A stretch of 32,830 bases of DNA from Spirochaetota bacterium (GTDB taxonomy: Bacteria; Spirochaetota; UBA4802; JAFGDQ01), in assembly GCA_016934735.1 (NCBI GenBank), contig JAFGSG010000008.1:1-32830 (forward strand), given 5' to 3'. The notes below the pieces were generated by a model, which was not told the origin of the DNA, made no database searches, and saw nothing but the letters and a program-made list of their open reading frames with translations. This document shows, piece by piece, positions 1-8,121 of the stretch (position 1 is the first letter of the stretch; every line of letters begins with the position of its first letter). The position numbers and the translations under genes were made by a program.

Positions 1-16
1 ATAAGGAGGTTTACAT

Positions 17-1975
17 ATGTCCGTTTTTCAATTCCCCAAAAGTCCAAATAAGGTTCATCCTGAACTGCCAAGCGCCGTAGGTTCCAGAAACTCTATTGTG
101 CAGGAAGGGCGTGATAAAGTCGTAGAATCAAAACTAATCTTAGATGAAACGACTGACAAAATATTAAACCATATACAAGGTAAATTACCGGTCGAAGTTT
201 TGGAAAAAATCGACATTATGGGTAGTTTAAAAGAAAAACTGTACGGCTACATCAACCAAACTTATGTCAATATGTTTAACAGATATAATGTTACGATGGA
301 AGACGAAATTATTAAAAAAGTCCGCGACTTTGTCGACAAAGAAGAATCCAAATGCCTTGCAAGATATACTCCGAGAGAAATAACGGAAATGCTTGATAAG
401 ATCGGCGGAGCGGAAAAATTCAACACAGGTGAAATTGAAAAATCCATCGTTAATATGTACGGCCACCTTCAGGGCCATATCCAAAGAGGATTGAACGATC
501 TTGAAAACGATACCAACTCTATTCTCAGACAGAAAACAGATGTCGGTGCGTTCGTGAGAGGCCAGAACGCTTACGCGATCTTAAAATGTATCTTTAAAGA
601 TAATCATTTAAAACCAAAATATGTTTATGATGTAAAATTATCCATAAATATACTTGACGCTGAATTAGTCAGCCCGATCAAGCATTATCAGGTTACTCTT
701 GAGTCGCTGCTGAAAAAATCAATACAGTCTCACATACACAATCTGATTGAAAGACAGATTGAAGAACTCAAAGAAGAACTTGTTGATCAGGGAAAACAGG
801 AACTGGAAGCCTCTGAAATAATGTTTGAAAAAATAAAGAGAGTGGAAAATTTCACTGATGACGACAAGGAAGATGAAAAGTCAAAAAGATATACTATCCT
901 TGCAAAAAAATTCCTGGATAAGATCGAAGGCCTCAGAGCTGAGATAGACGAAGGCGAATATGATCCGCTGAATATCAGAGAAAATATCAAGTTCGTTATT
1001 GATGAAGAGAACATCAGAGGCAGAGGCTACAACTCATGTCTTAACTCTCTGACTTCTATACTTGATACAAGCAAGATGGGTTATCAGGTCTGCGATAACC
1101 TTAAGAACGCAAGAGTATGCCATATCAGAGAATATGAGGAAATGGATCCGACAGTGCTTCCGGATGAAAGATATGCTATTAGAATGGCATATTACGATCA
1201 GGACCAGCTTAGAGAAGAAAAAAAAGAATACGACAAACAAATGGAAGCATTCAGCAGAGAAATTTCCAAATTATGGGATGTCGTTCATGCTCATTATGAA
1301 TCAAAAAAGAGATTCAGATCCCTCAAAGACTTCGATGATCTTACAAAGAGACTCATGAAGAAGGATTGGAGAGTCAGCACTAAAGAGGAAGATGATGCAA
1401 GCGGTATTCTCTGGAACGAAATCGGTGAGATGTATCCTGAAAATACTTTTGTTGAAAAGAACAACAGAACCTATGAATTCAGAACACTTCACCTGGTAAG
1501 GAAAATGAGATATCTCCGTGAAATGGTAGCCAAAATGCACGGCTATCAGAATCCGATTGAGCGTGTAATTATCGATGAAAGAATTGACTTTGTTGAAAAG
1601 AGATTCCATGAATTTACATACAAAGTCAATCCGCATCACATTCAGCCCGGGCTTATTCTCGACATTGATGTTACCACAACAAAAAGAAAACAATATATAC
1701 TAAAAGGAATGGCAGGCGTGCTGAATGAATTCCTGTTCGATATTTCCAAAGGGTTCGCAGATGCAGCGTTCGCCTCTTACACAAGAAGAAGATCAACTGT
1801 AAGGGACGATATAGATCAATCTTTTTCGGAAGAAGAAGTACAGGAACATATTTTCGAATCCGCATACAAAGCATCCAGCGAAGCATCGGAAGTGAAAGGA
1901 ACTGTAGACCTGACATCTTCAGCAAAGAAAAAAGCAACACCAAAAGGAAGAACATCCGGATTAAAAGAACTCTAA
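17..1975 (+). CDS. cfpA: Cytoplasmic filament protein A (CfpA)-like
   Basis: Likely subunit of the ribbon of cytoplasmic filaments that runs beneath the membrane of treponemes, where it affects cell division and chromosome segregation (family knowledge). The protein has 652 residues, no signal peptide or membrane segment, and is charged, Lys/Glu-rich and predominantly helical by composition. It has a short Pro-rich start and a basic Ser/Thr/Lys tail. T. pallidum CfpA is about the same size (roughly 680 aa, from memory). I identify it from overall character plus gene order: cfpA, unknown protein, PpdK, as I recall in T. pallidum TP0748-TP0746. The start is well set by a strong AAGGAGG eight bases before the ATG. 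A strong terminator follows, so it appears to be expressed alone, as would suit an abundant structural protein. No second domain was recognised. A generic coiled-coil protein remains possible without a database search. Confidence 0.75.
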   Translation: MSVFQFPKSPNKVHPELPSAVGSRNSIVQEGRDKVVESKLILDETTDKILNHIQGKLPVEVLEKIDIMGSLKEKLYGYINQTYVNMFNRYNVTMEDEIIKKVRDFVDKEESKCLARYTPREITEMLDKIGGAEKFNTGEIEKSIVNMYGHLQGHIQRGLNDLENDTNSILRQKTDVGAFVRGQNAYAILKCIFKDNHLKPKYVYDVKLSINILDAELVSPIKHYQVTLESLLKKSIQSHIHNLIERQIEELKEELVDQGKQELEASEIMFEKIKRVENFTDDDKEDEKSKRYTILAKKFLDKIEGLRAEIDEGEYDPLNIRENIKFVIDEENIRGRGYNSCLNSLTSILDTSKMGYQVCDNLKNARVCHIREYEEMDPTVLPDERYAIRMAYYDQDQLREEKKEYDKQMEAFSREISKLWDVVHAHYESKKRFRSLKDFDDLTKRLMKKDWRVSTKEEDDASGILWNEIGEMYPENTFVEKNNRTYEFRTLHLVRKMRYLREMVAKMHGYQNPIERVIIDERIDFVEKRFHEFTYKVNPHHIQPGLILDIDVTTTKRKQYILKGMAGVLNEFLFDISKGFADAAFASYTRRRSTVRDDIDQSFSEEEVQEHIFESAYKASSEASEVKGTVDLTSSAKKKATPKGRTSGLKEL

Positions 1976-2018
1976 AAAGGAGTCTTAACAAAATTGATTA
2001 ACATGTAAGTACAGAAAA

Positions 2019-2047
2019 GGGTGCTATGCAAATAGCATCCTTTTTTT
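2019..2047 (+). terminator. Rho-independent terminator after cfpA
   Basis: A nine-pair stem (2019-2027 with 2032-2040, one G-T pair) with a GCAA tetraloop is followed directly by seven T. It lies 43 bases after the cfpA stop and separates cfpA from the next unit. Confidence 0.9.
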
Positions 2048-2074
2048 CTTCCACAGATTTTTCGTTTATCTATC

Positions 2075-2080
2075 TATAAT
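2075..2080 (+). promoter_or_regulatory. Possible -10 element for the 2127-7162 unit
   Basis: A perfect TATAAT sits between the cfpA terminator and the next start codon. No good -35 hexamer is found 16-18 bases upstream, so the assignment rests on the -10 and the position. The AAGGAGAG ribosome site of the first gene lies at about 2111-2118. Confidence 0.4.
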
Positions 2081-2126
2081 AGTTATTTATTTTACTTTTA
2101 TTTAATCAATAAGGAGAGTTTAACTC

Positions 2127-3035
2127 ATGGAAACAACCTTTTATTCGCTGGCTACAAAGAACAAATTTAATAAAGGACTTAATCATTTCTTTGCAGTTAA
2201 TGAGATAGTTGATGAAATCGATTCCGGTTATAATATTGCAGACATCATAGGGAGAAGACTGGATGGCGATGATTTAGCCCGCGATCAGATACTACCCATT
2301 GTAGGCTCTGTAATTAAAGAAAAATTTAATTATTCATTCGATTCATTTAACATCCCATCGGCTGTAACTGACTTCACTAAAATTATCGACGAAACCTCAA
2401 AATGGACAGCAATTGATATTTTAATGGTATATTATAATCCCAACGGCGAGGTTTTTTTAATCAATCCAAAAAATCCGACGCATTGGGAAAAAGCGGGAGA
2501 ACTCTCAATTGACCAGCTTGTCGTCATATATGCAAAATATTTAAAATCTGAAAATAAAACAATATCGGATGAAGCCATTAAAGCAATTGAGGAAATGATA
2601 GCAGGCAAAGATGTGTTTATAAATCAAGAATTTATTGATCATATGGTCAGTCCAAAAAGAATGTTGAAAAAAGAGCCCGCTGCCGCAAAAGAGACGGCCG
2701 GGAAGAAAACACTGACTCCTAAATATTCAGTGCTTGTAACTAATGAGCTTTTCCACAACGGCAATGTTGAAGCATGGAAAAAAATTATTGAAAGCTTTAA
2801 GGCTTCTCATCCTGATCTGGAAGTCGCCATTTTTTATGATAATGAGCTGATAAATGACATAAATTCCCTTTTTAAATGGGGCAAGGTGAAAAGTAAATCG
2901 TACATTTATTTTCAGGTAAGCGGTGAAAACATTAGAGATGTTTCAAAACTGCAGAAATATTTATTTGAAGGAGCAAGTGTAAGATTTGAACAATTCTTAA
3001 AACTTGGTGTAGGTAAAGTTTTAAAACTATTTTAA
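2127..3035 (+). CDS. Conserved spirochaetal protein of unknown function, between cfpA and ppdK
   Basis: Not recognised as a named family. It is 302 residues, without signal peptide, membrane helix or metal motif. The N-terminal part (about 1-185) is mixed helical. A short Lys/Ala-rich linker (about 186-200) leads to a second part (about 200-302) with alternating hydrophobic strands and helices, which looks like a small alpha/beta domain. The start is set by AAGGAGAG eight bases before the ATG. It stands 17 bases upstream of the ppdK-like gene and is probably cotranscribed with it. The same position is occupied by TP0747 in T. pallidum if my recollection of that locus is right, which suggests a role tied to CfpA or the dikinase-like protein. 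That link is inference from synteny only. Confidence 0.85.
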   Translation: METTFYSLATKNKFNKGLNHFFAVNEIVDEIDSGYNIADIIGRRLDGDDLARDQILPIVGSVIKEKFNYSFDSFNIPSAVTDFTKIIDETSKWTAIDILMVYYNPNGEVFLINPKNPTHWEKAGELSIDQLVVIYAKYLKSENKTISDEAIKAIEEMIAGKDVFINQEFIDHMVSPKRMLKKEPAAAKETAGKKTLTPKYSVLVTNELFHNGNVEAWKKIIESFKASHPDLEVAIFYDNELINDINSLFKWGKVKSKSYIYFQVSGENIRDVSKLQKYLFEGASVRFEQFLKLGVGKVLKLF

Positions 3036-3052
3036 CAGGGGTATAGAACAAT

Positions 3053-5650
3053 ATGGACAACATAATCAATTTCAATAAAGAGCTGAAAGACTTCGATGAT
3101 AAATTATTTAAAAAAGCGGGAATACGAGGAAGAAGAGCACTCGAACTTGCCAAAATGGGGCTTCCGATAGCTCCCGGATTCATTATAGACTCCGATCTTA
3201 CAAAGAAACTTCCCCGTGTGAATATAAAACAACTGATTAAAACTGCAATTACACAGCTTGAAAAAGATATAGATAAAGGATTCGGCAATCCTAAAAAGCC
3301 GCTTCTCTTAAAGGTTGTACTTAGTTCAGATTTAAATGTGCCGTTTTTCCCTTCCATACATCATGTCGGCCTGAATGTAAAAACTGTTGATGGTTTTGCA
3401 GCCTTTACAGGTATGGATTTCGCTTTGGGCGAACAAATTTATCTTCTGCACAGCATAGCGTCTAAAATATATAAACTGGATGAAGAAGATATCAAGAAGC
3501 TGGAAGCAGGAACTTCCAAGCAGAAAACTATTGAATCCGCCAGAAAAACAATCGAAAACTATAAAAAATATCTCGGGGATAGATACAGCGAAGATGTATA
3601 CGACCAGTTGGGCCTTATTCTCAAAGGGGCAGCCGATACCTATTGCGATTCGGAACTCGATGTAGACAACTCACTGTCGATTATGGTTCAGGCTATGGTC
3701 TACGGCAATTCCGGCCAAAATTCCTATTCCGGCAATTATTATACCAGGGATATCGTAACCGGCGAAGCAAAAATAAAAGGACGATATCTGCAGAACGCAT
3801 TCGATATTGATAAAGTGAAACCCAAAGATATATCCTCAATTGATAAAAAACATTTTACACATTTTACTGAAATCGGAAAAAAAATTGAGGATAATTTTAA
3901 AGAAATACGTGAAATTAAATTTACGATTGAAGAAGGGAAATTCTGGATAGTTGAACAGTTCGAGGTTGATGAAAAATCAACGCAGTCGCACATAAAAACA
4001 TTACTCGAACTGTCCAAAAGAAAAAAAATCACGGAAGAATATCTTGTCGATCATATTCAGCCTAACCAGTTAAATGAACTACTGCACCCGGTAATTGATC
4101 CGAGAACCACAAAAGGAGTCAAGACCATACAGGGCGGAATTTCCGGATCAACAGGAGCCGCGATAGGAAGGGTTTTCTTCTCAACTCCAAAGCTTCTTGA
4201 AGCGCATAAAAAAGCGATAATGAGAGGCGACGATACCAACCTGATCCTTGTTATGCCGGCAACCTATGCGGAAGACGTAAAAGCGATCGAGGTCGCGAAG
4301 GGAGTAATATCCACCGAAGGAGGATTTTCCTCCCATGCACCTGTTGTCGCCCGCAGCCTGGGTAAAGTCGCAATGGTTCAGCCGGAAATGAAAATAAGAG
4401 GAGACAGCTTTTATCTGGGCGGAAAAACCGTAAAAGAAGGCGATTATATCTCTATCAATGTGCCTTATTACGAAGCCCCCACTATTTATCTTGATAAAGT
4501 GGGCCTTATTGAGCCGAATTTTAAAGAGAATGGTTTGCTGGATTTTCTGGATATAGTGAATAAATACATCGACTCCTTTGATGTAAGAGCAAACGCGGAT
4601 CAGCCCAAGGATGCGGTTATCGCAAAACAATTCCACGCAAGAGGCATAGGCCTTTGCAGAACCGAGCACATGTTTTTTAACGAAAAAAGAATCATGACCT
4701 TCAGGCAGATGATACTCGCGGAGGACGAAGCGGAACGAAGAAAAGTCTTAAATGCGCTGAAACCGATGCAGAGAGCCGACTTTTATGAATTATTCAAGAT
4801 CATGCAGGGACTGCCTGTTACAATAAGACTTCTGGACGCTCCATTGCATGAGTTCCTGCCGAGAACAGCGGCAAGTATGGAAGAATTAGTATCATTTTTA
4901 AAATCAAAAAAAGACCGCGTCAGCCCAAGCGAAATAAAGGCAAGATGCGATGAACTTGCAGAAATGAATCCGATGCTGGGACACAGAGGATGCAGAGTAG
5001 CGGTTACTCATCCTGAGATATACGAAATGCAGTGCAGGGCTATTTTTGAAGCTGCATGCATGTTAAAAAAAGAAGGCATTAACGTAAAACCCGAAATTAT
5101 GATCCCGATCGTAATGAGCGAACATGAATTAAAATTCATCAAGACAGGCAAAAAAATAGAAGGAAAAACAGTAAAGGGCATCAGGGATATAAAGGACGAA
5201 GTTATTAAAGAATACGGTGTTGACAATCTTGATTACAGCATAGGCTCGATGATTGAACTTCCGGCAGCCGCTCTTAGAGCAGGGTCGATAGCCCAGTACG
5301 CGGAATTTTTCAGCTTCGGAACAAACGACCTAACGCAGACATCCTATGGCTTATCCAGAGATGACAGCAATTCGTTCTTCCCCAGCTATTCTCTCTTTGA
5401 CCTGATGAAGGATAACCCGTTTAAGGTTCTCGGCGATGAAGTAAAAGAACTGATTGAAATCGCGCAGTTAAGAGGTAAATTAACCAGACCGAATATTAAA
5501 ATGGGCCTGTGCGGCGAACATGGTGCCGATCCGGAAAATATTGCATTCTGTATAAATGTCGGACTGAATTATGTTTCATGTTCTCCTTATTCCATTCCTC
5601 TTGCCAAGCTCGCGATTGCGAAATATAATCTGGCAGAAGATAAAGAATAA
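3053..5650 (+). CDS. ppdK: Pyruvate phosphate dikinase family protein with divergent ATP-grasp domain
   Basis: The family interconverts pyruvate + ATP + Pi and PEP + AMP + PPi. The length, 865 residues, is normal. The C-terminal two thirds is canonical: swivelling phosphohistidine domain with SSHAPVVAR (His428), then the PEP/pyruvate TIM barrel with GLCRTEHMFF (531-542), RLLDAPLHEFLP (592-603), GHRGCR (643-648), GSMIELP (731-737), FGTNDLTQ (755-762) and the catalytic Cys820 in GLCGEHG. The N-terminal nucleotide-binding domain keeps the fold signature (GLPIAPGF at 36-43, MVQAMVYGN at 211-219) but lacks the usual ATP-site motifs. The VRSGA region reads LKVVLSS (86-92) and the LQTR near the domain end reads VEQF (300-303). 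It could therefore be an enzyme with altered nucleotide use, or a non-canonical paralogue. It is spaced 17 bases from the upstream gene and 9 bases from the downstream phosphatase gene. Confidence 0.9.
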   Translation: MDNIINFNKELKDFDDKLFKKAGIRGRRALELAKMGLPIAPGFIIDSDLTKKLPRVNIKQLIKTAITQLEKDIDKGFGNPKKPLLLKVVLSSDLNVPFFPSIHHVGLNVKTVDGFAAFTGMDFALGEQIYLLHSIASKIYKLDEEDIKKLEAGTSKQKTIESARKTIENYKKYLGDRYSEDVYDQLGLILKGAADTYCDSELDVDNSLSIMVQAMVYGNSGQNSYSGNYYTRDIVTGEAKIKGRYLQNAFDIDKVKPKDISSIDKKHFTHFTEIGKKIEDNFKEIREIKFTIEEGKFWIVEQFEVDEKSTQSHIKTLLELSKRKKITEEYLVDHIQPNQLNELLHPVIDPRTTKGVKTIQGGISGSTGAAIGRVFFSTPKLLEAHKKAIMRGDDTNLILVMPATYAEDVKAIEVAKGVISTEGGFSSHAPVVARSLGKVAMVQPEMKIRGDSFYLGGKTVKEGDYISINVPYYEAPTIYLDKVGLIEPNFKENGLLDFLDIVNKYIDSFDVRANADQPKDAVIAKQFHARGIGLCRTEHMFFNEKRIMTFRQMILAEDEAERRKVLNALKPMQRADFYELFKIMQGLPVTIRLLDAPLHEFLPRTAASMEELVSFLKSKKDRVSPSEIKARCDELAEMNPMLGHRGCRVAVTHPEIYEMQCRAIFEAACMLKKEGINVKPEIMIPIVMSEHELKFIKTGKKIEGKTVKGIRDIKDEVIKEYGVDNLDYSIGSMIELPAAALRAGSIAQYAEFFSFGTNDLTQTSYGLSRDDSNSFFPSYSLFDLMKDNPFKVLGDEVKELIEIAQLRGKLTRPNIKMGLCGEHGADPENIAFCINVGLNYVSCSPYSIPLAKLAIAKYNLAEDKE

Positions 5651-5659
5651 CGTGCTATT

Positions 5660-6931
5660 ATGAATACAGCGGAAGATCAAATCAATTCCCAGGATATTGA
5701 AAAACAGCTCAGCAACATCAATAAGCTCCTTGAAATTAACAGCATCATTAATTCAACGCTGGATATAGGAAAACTGCTGAATATAATTATGGAGATCATC
5801 AAGGATATTATGAATGCCGAGGCAAGTACTCTTTTCTTATTTGAAGAGAAAACCCAGGACCTCGTTTTCAAGGTTGCTCTCGGCGAAGCCGGGAAAGAAC
5901 TTGCTGAGAAACAGAGAGTCAAGATCGGCCAGGGAGTCGCCGGATGGGTCGCTGAAAAAAGAAAGCCCGTTTATATTAATAATGTCTATGAAGACGAACG
6001 CTTTGATCCGAATTACGACAAAATAACGGGCTTTAACTCAAAGGCAATATTATGCGTTCCTCTCTTATTCAAAGGTAAGTTAATTGGCGTTATACAGGCG
6101 ATCAATCCCACAGACAGGGAAGGGTTCGATGATAATGACCTCATACTTTTCTCGGCTTTTGCGGAGCAGGCAGTCCTTGCGGTTCAGAATGCCATTTTTT
6201 TCAAGGAAGCCATTGAAGAACAGCGCATAAGAACTGAAATCGGTTCCGCACAGTCATTTCATAATTCCCTGCTTCCTGCTGTTGATAAAAAATACAAAAA
6301 TATTCAAATCGCGGCAAGAGCTATTCCCGCAAGAGAACTCGGCGGCGAATTTTATGATATATCCTGCTTTGATGACTCAATCGGACTTGCGCTGGGAGAC
6401 TGTCATATTAAGGGAATACCGGGAGCACTTAATGCTTCCATATTATTAGGCGCTGTTAAAGGACTCTCATCTGTTTTACACAGCAGCCCGTCAAAGCTGA
6501 TTAATAATTTGAATAAATCCATAAGCGGCAGCATCCAGATTATGTCCCTCTTCTACGGAACAATCTCATGCACGCAAAAAACAATCCAATTTGTCAATAT
6601 CGGCTTTGCTTACCCGATAATTGTGCGCAAAAATGTCGCGCGCTATTTAAAATTCACATCATCTCCCGAAATGACGGATCTGCCTCCGCAAAAAATAAGC
6701 GTTGTGCTGGAACCGGATGATTTTTTTGTGGTGGTTACAGACGGGATAGTCAACCTGAAGAACAGAGGCGCTCAGAATCTCGGACTAAAAAGAATTATGG
6801 ATCATCTGACAGGTGATTTTAATACACCTAAAGAGATTGTGGATTCTTTAACCAAACTGGCTGATGATTTTCTTGACGGCCTTGAGAAAAGACAGGATAT
6901 ATCCATTATTGTCTTTAAAATAGAAAAATAA
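5660..6931 (+). CDS. GAF domain plus PP2C (SpoIIE/RsbU-type) serine phosphatase
   Basis: Probable cytoplasmic phosphatase that reactivates a phosphorylated STAS anti-anti-sigma factor. A short N-terminal helix is followed by a GAF sensor domain (about 25-180, with the typical GQGVAGWV at 90-97 and a VPLLFKGKLIGVIQ strand pair at 133-146). A connecting helix and a PPM/SpoIIE phosphatase domain (about 190-423) complete it. Metal-ligand positions: GGEFYD (228-233), where Glu230 replaces the usual Asp; ALGD (Asp247); TDG (Asp361); and QDIS near the end (Asp413), where the usual DD pair is QD. The substitutions are conservative, so activity is likely but not certain. The gene starts nine bases after ppdK with no strong ribosome site and is nine bases from the next gene. 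STAS partners lie elsewhere in the window, none beside it. Confidence 0.9.
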   Translation: MNTAEDQINSQDIEKQLSNINKLLEINSIINSTLDIGKLLNIIMEIIKDIMNAEASTLFLFEEKTQDLVFKVALGEAGKELAEKQRVKIGQGVAGWVAEKRKPVYINNVYEDERFDPNYDKITGFNSKAILCVPLLFKGKLIGVIQAINPTDREGFDDNDLILFSAFAEQAVLAVQNAIFFKEAIEEQRIRTEIGSAQSFHNSLLPAVDKKYKNIQIAARAIPARELGGEFYDISCFDDSIGLALGDCHIKGIPGALNASILLGAVKGLSSVLHSSPSKLINNLNKSISGSIQIMSLFYGTISCTQKTIQFVNIGFAYPIIVRKNVARYLKFTSSPEMTDLPPQKISVVLEPDDFFVVVTDGIVNLKNRGAQNLGLKRIMDHLTGDFNTPKEIVDSLTKLADDFLDGLEKRQDISIIVFKIEK

Positions 6932-6940
6932 GGAAATACT

Positions 6941-7162
6941 ATGAGCAATTATGTTTCCGTCATTTTTTGCAGAAACTGCAGTTCACGATATGTTGAAATT
7001 GAGGAATGGAATACTCATGAAAAAAAAGTCGTTCTGCACTGCAGAACCTGCGGAGTTACTGAGCCGCTTTCTAACTTTACTCTGGGAAGAAGTAAAATTA
7101 CAGATAAAGAACTTCAGGAAGCAAGGGATACAAGAGCTATTCCATTTAAACCTGAAAGATGA
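6941..7162 (+). CDS. Small zinc-ribbon protein
   Basis: A 73-residue soluble protein with two CxxC knuckles, CRNC (10-13) and CRTC (34-37), separated by about 20 residues with a strand-turn-strand pattern. This is a classic zinc ribbon. The C-terminal half is polar and helical. It is the last gene of the four-gene unit, nine bases after the phosphatase, with AAGGAAA upstream of the ATG. Function unknown; a nucleic-acid or protein-binding adaptor is possible. A larger overlapping frame (6951-7304) is not credible because the zinc ligands are in this frame. Confidence 0.8.
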   Translation: MSNYVSVIFCRNCSSRYVEIEEWNTHEKKVVLHCRTCGVTEPLSNFTLGRSKITDKELQEARDTRAIPFKPER

Positions 7163-7286
7163 TTATCAGCCGGGTGCGAACAGGCATTCTGTGTCGGCCT
7201 GGATGCGATATCCAGCCGTAAAGCCGGCATTGGCACATTCCAATATATCACCGTACCCGGTATCAGGACATACGTGCTGCCCGTCA
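7163..7286. other. GC-richer gap between convergent genes
   Basis: This 124-base gap is visibly richer in G+C than its surroundings. It holds a short inverted repeat (CTGGAT/ATCCAG with a five-base spacer, about 7200-7216). No T-tracted terminator is seen for either convergent unit. Reading frames exist but have no ribosome site. Nothing else recognised. Confidence 0.4.
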
Positions 7287-8102
7287 TCATTTTCTTTTAA
7301 ATAATTTCTTAAAAATTACGTTTAAAAAAAATATAATTACCATAAATAATCTTCCGATTCTCCACGGCCTTGTAAATATCCTGTAAAACCAGTCAAGCCC
7401 CCTTGTCATAAAATACGGGGGCGCTTTTTTTATCATTCCGGAAATTATATCAATGCTTCCGCCTACGCTTATTATGACGCCGTGTTTAAGTTCGCTTTTA
7501 AGCTTATAAATCCACTCATCTTCCTTTGGAAAACCGAGACCTACAAAGATAATATCCGGTTCACTCTTCTGTATAGCTTCAATGATAGCTTTTTCCCTAT
7601 CAGTGCCGAAATAGCCGCCGTGCCTGCCGACGATTCTGATTTTTGGAAAAGATTTTCGTATGTTGAAAAACGCCCTTTCCACTATTTCCGCTTTTCCCCC
7701 TACGAGGAAAATAGTATGCTCCTTCATTTCAGCTATGCGTATGAGGTCCATCATAAAACTCAGGACCGGTATCCTTTCTTTTATTGAAGAGCCGAGCATC
7801 TTCGCCGCCCACTGAAGTCCCGCTCCGTTTGTTAAATACATACTGGCTTTGCCGTAAATAAGCCTCAAATCAGAGTTAAATTTCATTCTCTGGACTTTAT
7901 AGGGATTCAGAAAAATTATATGATACAATCCGCGGTTATCTATCATGTTCATAACTTTAACTATAGACTGATCCCTTGAGACATTATCAACCGCAATTCC
8001 AAGTATATTTACTATATTTACATCATCTAAAGTTACCTGATTATACTCTAATATAATATCCCTGTTCTCTTTCCATGAATCATAATAAATCTCGTCGCCC
8101 AC
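7287..8102 (-). CDS. WecG/TagA/CpsF-family glycosyltransferase (GT26)
   Basis: The family transfers N-acetylmannosamine(-uronate) or related sugars to undecaprenyl-linked acceptors for surface polysaccharide or teichoic-acid linkage units. The protein has 271 residues. Family signatures are present: FLNPYKV (64-70), TNGAGLQWAAK (91-101), PDIIFVGLGFPKEDEWI (182-198), SVGGSIDIISG (212-222) and the GLDWFYRIFTRPWR block (235-248). A hydrophobic, Lys-rich C-terminal tail follows and suits membrane association. Oddities: the usual DG of the acceptor-site loop reads NG (Asn92), where the catalytic Asp is normally found, and PKQE reads PKED. The start is a GTG with GGAGG six bases upstream. The gene begins 19 bases after thiC, so it is probably cotranscribed, although no functional link to thiamine is known. 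Confidence 0.88.
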   Translation of the reverse strand: MGDEIYYDSWKENRDIILEYNQVTLDDVNIVNILGIAVDNVSRDQSIVKVMNMIDNRGLYHIIFLNPYKVQRMKFNSDLRLIYGKASMYLTNGAGLQWAAKMLGSSIKERIPVLSFMMDLIRIAEMKEHTIFLVGGKAEIVERAFFNIRKSFPKIRIVGRHGGYFGTDREKAIIEAIQKSEPDIIFVGLGFPKEDEWIYKLKSELKHGVIISVGGSIDIISGMIKKAPPYFMTRGLDWFYRIFTRPWRIGRLFMVIIFFLNVIFKKLFKRK

Positions 8103-8108
8103 AAAAAT

Positions 8109-8113
8109 CCTCC
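8109..8113 (-). promoter_or_regulatory. Ribosome binding site fixing the GTG start of the GT26 gene
   Basis: GGAGG on the minus strand lies six bases before the GTG at 8102-8100. No in-frame ATG with a comparable site is nearby. Confidence 0.75.
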
Positions 8114-8121
8114 GTTAATGT

